DNA of 64,000 nt from contig NMRB01001682.1 in the NCBI GenBank assembly GCA_002633025.1, positions 33,120 through 97,119 on the forward strand, given 5' to 3'. This DNA comes from Notospermus geniculatus. Its lineage: Eukaryota > Nemertea > Pilidiophora > Heteronemertea > Lineidae. A program made the position numbers and the translations under genes. The notes under the pieces were generated by a model, which worked only from the letters and a program-made list of their open reading frames with translations, ran no database searches and was not told the origin of the DNA. Positions 44,408-55,800 of this stretch are shown piece after piece (position 1 is the stretch's first letter; each line of letters starts with the position of its first letter).

Positions 44408-47400
44408 TCTGTAAGGAGGACGAGAAGTTCGACAGAGCCAAGAGTCGGTGTGTACCACGTAAGTAGGTCGATGATCTTCTGTGTCTCATAGCCTGTGATA
44501 CATCTTTTGTATCTCACAGCCTGCGATACACCTTTTGTGTCTCACAGCCCGTGATACATCGTTTGTATCTCACAGCCTAAGATTCATCTCTTGGTACTTT
44601 ACAGTCTGTAAGGAGGATGAGAAGTTCGACAGAGCCAAGAGTCGGTGTGTACGACGTAAGTACATCGATGATCTTCTGTGTCTCATAGCCTGTGATACAC
44701 TCATCTTTTTTTATCTCACAGCCTGCGATACATCTTTTGTGGCTCACAGCCCGTGATACATCTTTTGTGTCTCACAGCCCGTGATACATCGTTTGTATCT
44801 CACAGCCTAAGATTCATCTCTTGGTACTTTACAGTCTGTAAGGAGGACGAGAAGTTCGACAGAGCCAAGAGTCAGTGTGTACCACGTAAGTACGTCGATG
44901 ATCTTCTGTGTCTCATAGCCTGTGATACATCTTTTGTGCCTCACAGCCTGCGATGCATCTTTTGTGCCTCACAGCCCGTGATACATCTTTTGTATCTCAC
45001 AGCCCGTGATACATCTTTTGTGTCTCACAGCTCGTGAATCATCTTTTGGTGCTTTACAGTCTGTAAGAAGGACCAGGAGTTCGACGAAGCCAATAAGCAA
45101 TGTGTACCACGTAAGTACGTCAATGATCTTTTGCGTCTCACAGCCTCTGATACATCTTTTTGAGTGTGCCTCACAGTTTGGGTATCTAAATTGTAATTTG
45201 ATTGTTTTAGGACATATCGATATTAAAGGTTACTCGCACAGATATGGTCTTTGCCATTCCGGAAGAGTTCCATATTGGAACATCATGTCCAGGGAAAAGT
45301 GTACAGAAGGATGCAACAAGCAAGCAGACTGCAAAGCTTTCCTATTCGTCCCGACGTCCACGGCCTGTTACTTCGAAACTAGGACTTGCGCAGAAGATAA
45401 AAAAGCGAATAAAAACAGGAAAATTAACTTGTACATGAAAATAGGTAAGGAAAATTAAATAATTAAATGGTAATAGTGCAACTCGAGACAGTCTACACAT
45501 GGGAATGTGTCTGTCTCGTTATGTCGAAATTGACGCCGTGGTCGAAAATGTCGCCGTATTTTTCTCGCCGATCTCGACCTGTAATAGGACGTGGTACCAA
45601 TCTAGACGTGCACGGCACAGACAGTCACGACGTACCACAACTTTCACTTGCACACAAAAATAAGTAGAGGAAATTATTTTGCGATGGTGCATTAGGACAG
45701 ACTTTGGAAATGCAGTGTCCGTCGTGTCGCCTTGTTATGGTCGGGGTCACTCTGGAAGTAGAAACATCAGTAAAGAATCCCACTGCAAACTTGCCGATAC
45801 CCTTCAAAATCATGCCATCTTTGTGAGATCATGTGAGACATTCTCAAAGGATGTGATACATCTCCTTAATCCATTTCGACCCCTTCAAAACGCCTTTCGA
45901 AGGGGTGCAATTAAGAGGTGTGAAGTCCAGATAATTGGCCTGGAATGTTTATTCAGCTTCCTGGCTAAGGACAGAAATAACGAAATCCCCTTGCGTGCAC
46001 AGCTTCAAAGTCATACAGTTGAACTGCAATTTCTTCACTATATCAAAAAAGTCTTTTAATTTTTGAAATATGTTGAAAAATAACGGTTTTGTGGCCTTAG
46101 AAATAGCAAAAAGGAGGGGGAATCAAAATTGAACAGCCAATTCCTGGAATTCTGTGGCTCACGCTCCGGTAACTCTGAATAGAGTAACTCAGACTATTGG
46201 CACTAGGGGCTCTCCATTTCATCAACCTGTGGCCTGTGGCAGTGTAAACGTAATGGTATTTCACAGCCGGTGACACATCTTTTGTGTCTCACAGCTTGTG
46301 ATACATCTTTTGGTGCTTTACAGTCTGTAAGGTGGACGAGAAGATCGACGAAGCCAAGAAGAAATGTGTACCACGTAAGTACTGTGCAACGATGATCGAA
46401 CATGGACGAATCACCATTACCGAGGGATTTCACAACAACGCAAAAAAGTCGTTATCATCCACCACACTTATATCAGCAGAAGCAGAACACTACCTTCTCC
46501 ACCGGGATATTATATATGAAGAAATTCAAAGTCTGCGAAGTTTATCCTGCATGTGATTGGCCACCACTTACGAACGCCCACAACGTTCTTTTAACCATTT
46601 CAGGTTGCGAAAAGGAACAAAGGTGGCACGCACCATCCAAACGATGTTATCCAAAAGGTATGAGTTTATAAGCTCTATCTATACCTGACTTATATTCTCG
46701 CCGCTGAAGGAGGCGGTACTCGGCTTGCCTACATGTATACCACCAGATTTCAGAAACAGAAATCAAATTTCTCTTAAAAGACAAATATTAAAGGACAGTA
46801 GGACTAAACAGTAGGACTGACAGTAAAAGCAAATTATTGAGAGTAAAACAGAATGATTAAGAGTAAAACAATGACAAGAAAGGATATAAAAGGCAATCCC
46901 CCACAGTGACCCGAAGGCGTTGGGCAGTGGCAGAGACAGGCGACACAAAATTGGCTACACGGGCTCGCCTGAATGCTACCACATCCTCCAAGACCCTCAG
47001 ATCACTGGGGAGAGCATTGAAAAGGCGTGGGCCAGCCACCCTGAAAGACCTGTCACCAAACTTTGTCTTGGAGAATAGCACTGTTAAGGTGAGCTGTGAC
47101 TGAGACAACTTCCAACATATATACATGTACTTCCAACGAAATTTCACATTGGCTGGTATTCATAAAAGTTAGCAAATGCTTTTACTTAAGATTTGCACAG
47201 TGATGTCCAATGTAAATGTACTACAAAACTTGAAGGAAAAGCATTTGCTAGCTTTTATGAATACCAGCCAATGTGTCAAGAAACACACGAGGTAATATTT
47301 TCTCTCCAAAACAGAATCGCAGTACCCCAAGACAACAAAGGGCAATGGACGTGGCGCTGCCTGTGTCATACCGTGGAAGTACAAAGGCAAATGGATGAGT

Positions 47401-48018
47401 GGATGTGCTCCGGGGATGTACAATTTAGAGTGGTGCGCTGTCACTGAAGATTTTGACAGGGACGGGAAGTGGGGGTTTTGTCGATGTAAGTGGAAGTCTA
47501 GAACACCGAACAGCAATGCTAAATGTGGTTCGCTGTGTAGATATGACAATGATCAGACTACTGACGATGTCTTTTTCAACTTCGAGAGGTTCCATTTCAA
47601 TGTTCTTGCAGCAGCCTATTATAATTAATCCAAATGTATACATTTTAGTCATCCCAGTCGCCTGTCAGACTCAGACCAAATCCACTGTGTACACGGGTGC
47701 ATCATGGACTTATGGAGGAACCGAATATTCATGCGGAAAGGACGGAAAAGTCAGAAAGAGTAAGTGTTTCGACATTTCATACCAAAACATGTTTTCATGA
47801 CCGAGGAGAATACCATCAAAATCTCTGTTATGATCAACTCATGAACGACTTTACAATTCTGTTCGTTTGTTTTCATTGCAGCCGTGAAGACGTCCTCAGG
47901 CAACTGTGTCTTCCCATTCTACTATTTTAAAGTGAAGCACGAGACATGTACTATGGACTACTCAAACAAACCATGGTGCTCTGTCAAGCCCGACAGCATC
48001 GACACGGGATACTGTTAG
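44408..48018 (+). CDS. PAN/FN2 modular protein, locus 7 (5' end in gap)
   Basis: Proposed exons: microexons 44408-44458, 44605-44655, 44835-44885, 45060-45110; 45211-45444 PAN (78 aa, one residue different from locus 6 PAN 2: TRTC for TMTC); 46324-46374 and 46604-46657 microexons; 47315-47485 FN2a; 47649-47759 two-Cys module; 47882-48018 FN2b and stop. All phase 1. From about 40325/45060 onward it is a very recent duplicate of locus 6. Signal peptide and first PAN are not in the assembled sequence. Confidence 0.78.
46770..47105 (-). mobile_element. LINE 3' end, copy 2
   Basis: Same fragment as 42030-42395. The FRVAGPRLFNALPSDLR segment is kept, but the stretch encoding ALKTHLFKQYFDN is deleted and about 20 bases are gained near 46885. 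It arrived by duplication of the locus, not by a second insertion. Confidence 0.78.
47151..47269. mobile_element. GGCTGGTATTCATAAAAG MITE
   Basis: Ends GGCTGGTATTCATAAAAGTT and its inverted copy. The locus 6 intron at 42425 reads ATCACATTGTGTCAAGG with no insert, so it landed after the locus 6/7 duplication. Confidence 0.85.
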
Positions 48019-49838
48019 ATCTTTGGAAATTCTACGTATTAAACAATCGAGACCATCAAATGTAGTTCATGATTCCTGAAACCTTGAAGAATTTGGTTGA
48101 AGTTACATGTAGTTACCAACCAATAAAAAAGCATAATCGCAAAATGGTGTTTACGTTTCTCTTCCCACACAGGATGGCCAATTCTTATTTCCTTAAAACC
48201 AAATACATGCAGTATGCAGAAAGAATTTTTTCCGTTATGGTTTTCCACAACGATAAGCCACGCTCGTCGCCGATGAGGTATAAATGTCTGTTGATAGTCA
48301 AGAATGATTCTGAGCTGAAGATATCATTCTACGTTTCTGGCACTGAAAGAACATTGGTAGCTTCTCCCGCCGATTATTGACACAAGGGAATCCTCGGGGG
48401 TTTGCGGCACAAGGCACTCCCCATACCCATAGATACAGACGTACATGTATCGACTGGAACGACAAGTAGGACCAGCATTATCTATCATTACTCCGCGAAT
48501 ACAGATGTCTACAGTTCGGTCAGCAGCGACATCTTTTTCACCCGACAACGTTGGGCATCAACTGTCTAAGAAACCGCCAAGCAACGGGGAGCACGGGGCC
48601 AGGGAGTACTCGAAAACGGTGTTTTCCAATAGACTGGTCCCCGGTCTATAAATATAAAATATATAGACCGGTACTGCCTGCGAGTTTCATGGCGTTGATT
48701 GGTCCAATTCGAAAACCAACGGACTTGCCACAATCGGTTGGAAAATCAGCCATGTGTCATTCGCTATGGCACTTTTTAAGGCTTTTGCATGCATTAGTTT
48801 CAAGGACCCATACTCAGTCTTTCGTCTGGCATTGATTATCGCTAAGGCACGCTTTGTAGCAAGCGAAAAGTGATATTTATTCTCTGCAATGTTGATATTT
48901 ACCAGCCGCCGCCATGATTCCTCGTTGCAACTGGTATCCGATCCTTCATCATGTGGTTGTACGTGTTCCAAGTACAGTCATGACTAGATACTAGTCTTAC
49001 TTTCGTCACTTCCGGCGGCAGCCAGATTTCTGCCGTCCTCAGTAGCCAGGACCGATCCTCCGCTACATCCAGCCCGCCAGCGCCACCAGCGGAGGATCGG
49101 GTACCAATCTAGNGATAGACTGGTTCGCGATCCCAACATAGCTCACCGTATGTTGGAACCAGGAACCAGTCTATCCTCTGTGACGTCAGACACACAGAAT
49201 TCTGTGTGTGAGGTCAAGGTCAAACGAGGCCGATACCGGAACTCTTCTGCGCCTAGCGGTGAGTTCGGGAACCAAACTACCATGATTCCTCGTTGCAACT
49301 GGTATCCGGTCCTTCATCATGTGGTTGTACGTGTTTCATGTACAGTCATGACTGGATACTAGTCACTTCCGGCGGCAGCCAGATTTCTGCCGTCCTCAGT
49401 AGCCAGGACCGATCCTCCGCTACATCCAGCCCGCCAGCGCCACCAGCGGAGGATCGGGTACCAATCTATGTTTTCCAACAACATGGACAACAAATAAAAT
49501 TAAAATTAAATTAAAATGGCAGACAGAATTTAATTAAAATAGCAGGATACATGTATGTTTGCAGTCTGTTTTTGCTGGAATTAAAGACTTAGCCAGGTAT
49601 GCGTCATCTGGTTCGAACAATTGGATCTGAATCCGCCTTTTGTGGAGCAGCTTATATCTAAATAATGCAGCTGAAATATGATTCTGAAAACCGAATTACA
49701 TGCCGTGTATCATAATAAGCCTACTAATGTCTACACGTAGGTTCCTATAACACTCAAGTCCCAGGGGTTTCCCTTCATTGTATGATACATCTGGTATGAA
49801 AATTGTTTCATTTGACGAATTTCTCACATTCCTTGAAA
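48019..49838. other. Spacer between loci 7 and 8
   Basis: Poly(A) signal AATAAA at 48122-48127. About 48290-48500 is paralogous to 60470-60680. At 48900-49470 a block beginning GATTCCTCGTTGCAACTGGT is present twice around the single N at 49113, with TAGACTGGT-type foldback ends (49114-49175) related to the element at 50452. Upstream sequence of the MASIG signal-peptide exon begins near 49500. No exon seen. Confidence 0.5.
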
Positions 49839-52800
49839 ATGGCATCAATTGGTTACATTTTGTGTCTCTTGCTTTTGATTCCGTACGAAGTGCGAGGTGA
49901 GTGATAGGTTTCAACATGATTATATTAGGAGATATTTGTTCACGTAGCGGCCATTTTCATATCGGTGTGATAGAACCTAATGCCTCCATCTTCTTGTTGC
50001 TCCCCTGTATTATTTGTCACAGGATTAAGGGTCTCTCTTGAGTCCAATTCAATGGTGTCGCATAATCCGTACATGTAGGGCCATATTCAAAAAGGGTGAT
50101 CATCGGGCGATTGACTTAGATGTGTGTAACTTCACTAAATAGGCCTACACACACTTCCACCATGCATCTGACGAAGTTACACGCGTCTAAGTCTTAAACA
50201 CCCTTCATTTAATACGGCCCGTATTGTTTGTGGACATCATATATCGAGGGGATGGGCATTAGATTTTTTTACACAGGTGTAACGTTCTGCAGTGTGGCCG
50301 TTTTTCTGTGTGACTCCCTTTGTTCGAAACACACTGGGAAACGGACTCGCTGTTTGTCTGTGTGTCGTTCATTGTCAAGTCGTTCATTGTCAAGTCGCGG
50401 CTTATTGTAATGTCACACTGGCACACCACACACGGGCCTCACTGAAAAACGTAGACTGGTACCCGATCCTAACTATTTTACATCGGGCTTTTGCATATGT
50501 TAGGACCGGGCGTGCCTACCGCCTTCGTGCCTCTGATTGGTCGGTGCTGGCGCAGGTGGTAAGTATGTGAACTATTATGTTGATAGATTTTCTATTTTTA
50601 ACATGGAAAACCCCCGGCGTGATTGGTGAATTTCCTGGGTCAAAGGTCGGTCACCTTCTATCTGCATTCTGGTACGTCAGCCGTATTGAGTAAATAAATT
50701 TACATAATTTACATAAAATTTTCAAGTGACGTCACTGTCAGAATTCCTCCACAAATGGCGGCCAAGACTGGTCCTACCATTCAAAGGCGCACCATCGGTA
50801 GGACCAGGTACTAGTCTATGAAAAACGTTACACCGGTTATTCACATTAGCATAATCGGGGCTACGCACACTCTCCCAGGAAACTTTCATTGTGAGGTTGG
50901 AGATTAGAAACCAACAAAATCAGATACAGGTGGTTAGACGCGTGTAAAGGGCGGTTTACACTAGGTTGCACCAAGTTGCAACTTGCTGCAACCTGCAACT
51001 TGTTGCAGTCTACCTGTGATGTTTACACATTGCAACATCCAGCGCGATAAGTTGCAGAAGTTCGCAACAAGTTGCAGGAATTTTGGCGGGAATCCTTTGT
51101 TTGGCAGCCATTTTGGATTTAGTAGACGTCACATGATTTTTTGCTGTATCCTCATTGGCCAGCGACGTGCAACTTCACCAGAAAATAGGATCTGGATCCT
51201 AAATTTGCAACAAGTTGCAGTAGTGAGTTGTTGCAACAAGTTGCATGCCCGTTTACAGATGCAACTTTGATGAAATGTTTGGTCTTATCAGGTTTATGCA
51301 ACAAGTTGCATGAAGTTATGAAAAGTTGCATGTGTAAACGGGCCTTAACTTCGTCAAATGCATGGTGGAAGTGTGTGCATTTAGTGAGGTTACACGCGTC
51401 TAACGGCCCTTTTTACCATTAGTAAAAAGATATATTTATTCTCATCTGCAAATGTATTCGACAGAAACACTTTCTGGACTAATACAGGCATTTGGGTGAT
51501 ATTCCCCTCTCCCTTTCGTGCGCGCCGATGTTTCACTGATCATGAGTGACACGTCGATCACCTTGGGCCATATGCATAAACGTGGAATGAGCTTATTCCT
51601 GGTATAACTTATAGAGTGAAGTTATATCTGGAATAAGCTTATTCCACCTTTATGCATACGTGTGTACACGTATACGGGCCCTGGAGTACAACGCGGCGCT
51701 TGCGTACATGTAGAAATTAGGATCCATCAGTAATTTAATTTTCATATTTATTGGACTCTGACAAAGTAATAGAAGAACTAGAATAGAAGTAGAAGCAGTG
51801 AATCTACATGTACATGTACATCGATTTCATCTCATCTTTTGGCATTCTATGCCAACTTTAAAGGGGCTGTTCGTTTTCGTCACTTGAGGAATCTGATTTG
51901 TGATCCTCGGGAAAACGGAAAAAGCAATGCACTTGCAAATTGCAGGGATTATTTGTTGTGCTGTACAGAATAATCGCTGCAACTTGCAGCTTCGTAGCTT
52001 TCTCCATTTTCTCAAGGATCACAACTCAGATATCTCAATTGACGAAAACGAACAGCCCCTTTTGGGCACGTCTATCACCGAGTCCCATCAAGTCGCGTCG
52101 TTCTGAGATCACATAGTATGAGACAGTCGTGATACATCTGTTTTGTGTCTCACAGCCTGTAATACATCTGTTGATGCTTTATGTCGGTAAGAAAGACGAG
52201 AAGTTAAACGAAGGATTTCACACTACAATGCAAGTCTAAAGCCTTTATCGTAAATCATATCATAGTTAAATATTCCTAGTTTTGGTAGCTAAATTGTAAT
52301 TGATTGTTTCAGGAGATATCGATGTTAAAGGTTACTCGTACAGACAAGGTCTTTGCCGTCCGGGCTTTGACACATCTGGTTGGAACGTTATGTCCAGGGA
52401 TAAGTGTGCAGAAGAATGCAACAAACAAGCAGNGTAAATGTCCGGGGGGCAAATGACCGGGGGGCAGATGTCCTAGGGGGGCAGAAGTCCGGGGGCAGAT
52501 GTCCGGGGGGCAAATGTCCAGGGGGGAAATGTCCTGATACCATGAGTGACACGTCGATCACCTTGGGCCATATGCATAAACGTGGAATGAGCTTATTCCT
52601 GGTATAACTTATAGAGTGAAGTTATACCTGGAATAAGCTTATTCCACCTTTATGCATCGTGTACACGTATACGGGCCCTGGAGTACAACGCGGCGCTTGC
52701 GTACATGTAGAAATTACCGGTATAGGATCCATCAGTAATTTAATTTTCATATTTATTGGACTCTGACAAAGTAATACCGGTAGAAGAACTAGAATAGAAG

Positions 52801-55800
52801 TAGAAGCAGTGAATCTACATGTACATGTACATCGATTTCATCTCATCTTTTGGCATTCTATGGCCAACTTTAAAGGGGCTGTTCGTTTTCGTCACTTGAG
52901 GAATCTGATTTGTGATCCTCGGGAAAACGGAAAAAGCTATGCACTTGCAAATTGTAGGGATTATTTGTTGTGCTGTACAGAATAATCGCTGCAACTTGCA
53001 GCTTCATAGCTTTCTCCATTTTCTCAAGGATCACAACTCAGATATCTCAATTGACGAAAACGAACAGCCCCTTTTGGGCACGTCTATCACCGAGTCCCAT
53101 CAAGTCGCGTCGTTCTGAGATCACATAGTATGAGACAGTCGTGATACATCTGTTTTGTGTCTCACAGCCTGTAATACATCTGTTGATGCTTTATGTCGGT
53201 AAGAAAGACGAGCAGTTAAACGAAGGATTTCACACTACAATGCAAGTCTAAAGCCTTTATCGTAAATCATATCATAGTTAAATATTCCTAGTTTTGGTAG
53301 CTAAATTGTAATTGATTGTTTCAGGAGATATCGATGTTAAAGGTTACTCGTACAGACAAGGTCTTTGCCGTCCGGGCTTTGACACATCTGGTTGGAACGT
53401 TATGTCCAGGGATAAGTGTGCAGAAGAATGCAACAAACAAGCAGACTGCACAGCTTTCCTATATTTCCCGCCGATCAAGTCCTGTCACTTCGAAAATATG
53501 ACTTGCACGAACAATAAAAAAACGCGTAAATACAAGTCTATTGACTTGTACACGAAAATAGGTAAGGAAAATTAAATAATTAAGAGTGATTTTTTTTTAA
53601 TAAAATAGGCCCAGATATAGAGAAAAAGTGGAAACTCACCTCTTCAGAATGGGTTCAAATTTCCCAGGCAGGTTGGTTAGAGGTCGAATAAGAATTATTA
53701 GCGAAGTTCATGAAAATTAACCCTTAATTCCCCTGCGGAGCAGGTCACGCCCAAACTTTGAGCTCAGAGGCAACTTTACCTCCACTTATCTCCATTCTGC
53801 AATGAGATTCCATGTTTCTGATAATTTCACATGGAAGACCGTTATGTGAGAGGTGACGCCAATGTCGAAAGTGTCGCCGTAAGCAAGGTTCATTGGCACA
53901 CGGATCCGATCCGTTTCCAGTCCGTTTGCCCCTAGTTTTCCGGATACGACAACGCTGAAGTCCATTTGATAGATTTTTTACGGACATGAACCGGACCAAT
54001 TCCGTGTGCCAATGAACCTTGCTTTATTCTCGCCGATCTCGACCTTTAATAGGAGGTGGTACTAATCAACAGACGTGTAAAGCAAGGTTCATTGGCACAC
54101 GGATCCGATCCGTTTCCAGTCCGTTTCCCCCTAGTTTTCCGGATACGACAACGCTGAAGTCCATTTGATAGATTTTTTACGGACTTGAACCGGACCAATT
54201 TCGTGTGCCAATGAACCTTGCTTAACGCACACAGACAATCACGACGTACCACAAAGAACCCCACTGCAGGCTTGCCGATACCATTCAAAATGACATCTTT
54301 GTAAGATATATGAGACATTGTCAAAGGATAATACATCTCCTTGTATTTCCAAGCCAATGACAATTTTTTGTGTCTCACAGCTTGTGATACATCTTTTGGT
54401 GCTTTACAGTCTGTAAGGAGGACGAGATGATCGACGAAGCCAAGAAGCAATGTGTACGACGTAAGTATGATCCATTTACTGAGGGATTTCACAACAACGC
54501 AAAGAAGTCGTCATCATCCACCACACTTATATCAGCAGAAGCAGGAGACGAACCTTCTCCGCCGGCCGGGATAGCCTATTTATGTGTGAAGAAATTCAAA
54601 GTCTGCGAAGTTTATCCTTTGGACACCACTTACGAACGCCCACAACGTTCTTTTAACTATTGGGACAAGGTAGCAACTCGGTGATTCCCGGTTCTGAGAA
54701 CCGCCGTGAAAATTTCAAAACATTTTGAAAACCCTGCTGGTCCAAAAATGAGGTGGCGGTCAATAGGTGTGTAGGCGGTGTCATTGAGGTTCAGCACGGT
54801 TCTGAACCGCCGTCAGAGAACCACCCTCGTGTGAGGCCTGCTTTATTCACCCCGGACCTCAAATAAAATCATGGGGTACACATGACTTTTCCACTAATCG
54901 TTTACTTTTTCTAAAGCGGCCCATACACGATCAATATTATTGCACAATATGAGGACCAAAATGGGCAGTATTATTGCCAATCTGTCTTCTATTCATCATG
55001 CCAGAGGCACATGTTCCCAATTTGGGCCCCATATTGTGCAATAATATTGTACGTGTATGGGCCGCTTACGTCATTTCTATTAGAAATTATGAAATAATGG
55101 TCAGGAATTTGACATTACCCGCCATGTTTTGATCGAGAGAAATGCGACGATAAGAAAAAAAATCACCGCTGAGAACTCGGTACTTATTCAACACTAATTT
55201 AGTGGTGACCCCAGAGCGGTGGTGGGGGGGGGGGGTGCAGTGTCTACATTGACCGCTGCATTGATTAAAATTCAAATTGACATTTTCCCCACATCTCATT
55301 AAGTTTGTGAAAAGCAGCTGAGGTTCGATAAGGCAAGCAATAATAAGTGTTTTACCATTAGTAATGTACAGTGAGTACCTGATTTACTGGTGGTTGTCAG
55401 AATTCTAAGTCCAGATCAATGGGGCCCACAAAAGAAGAGTTCGCCTACCCCGTTGTGGTCCTAAAATGCATAATGAGGAAAACTTGGTGTCAGTCAGGCC
55501 CGGATTTAGAGGGGGCACATGGGGCACGTGCCCCCCGTGTTTTTTGAGGGACTGATTTTTTACTGCATTTTTTGGAAGAATCGTCTAGTATTTTCTAGTA
55601 TTTCATGTCCAGGATGCTGGGAAATCACATCTCAGATCTTTGATTTTTCAAATTTTCCCGGGGAGGCCCCCCCCCGGACCACCTTCGTGTGTCCGCACCT
55701 CTGGTATGCACCAGTAAATCAGGTACTCACTGTATTTATTCTCACTTGCAAATGTATTCGACAGAAACACTTTCCGGACCACAAGCACTTTGGTGATATT

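Noticed and set aside
46857-47147. 96-aa minus-strand frame as a host gene
   Set aside because: It is the C-terminal tail of a LINE ORF (FRVAGPRLFNALPSDLR) with no upstream reverse transcriptase, and is fragmentary in the other copy.
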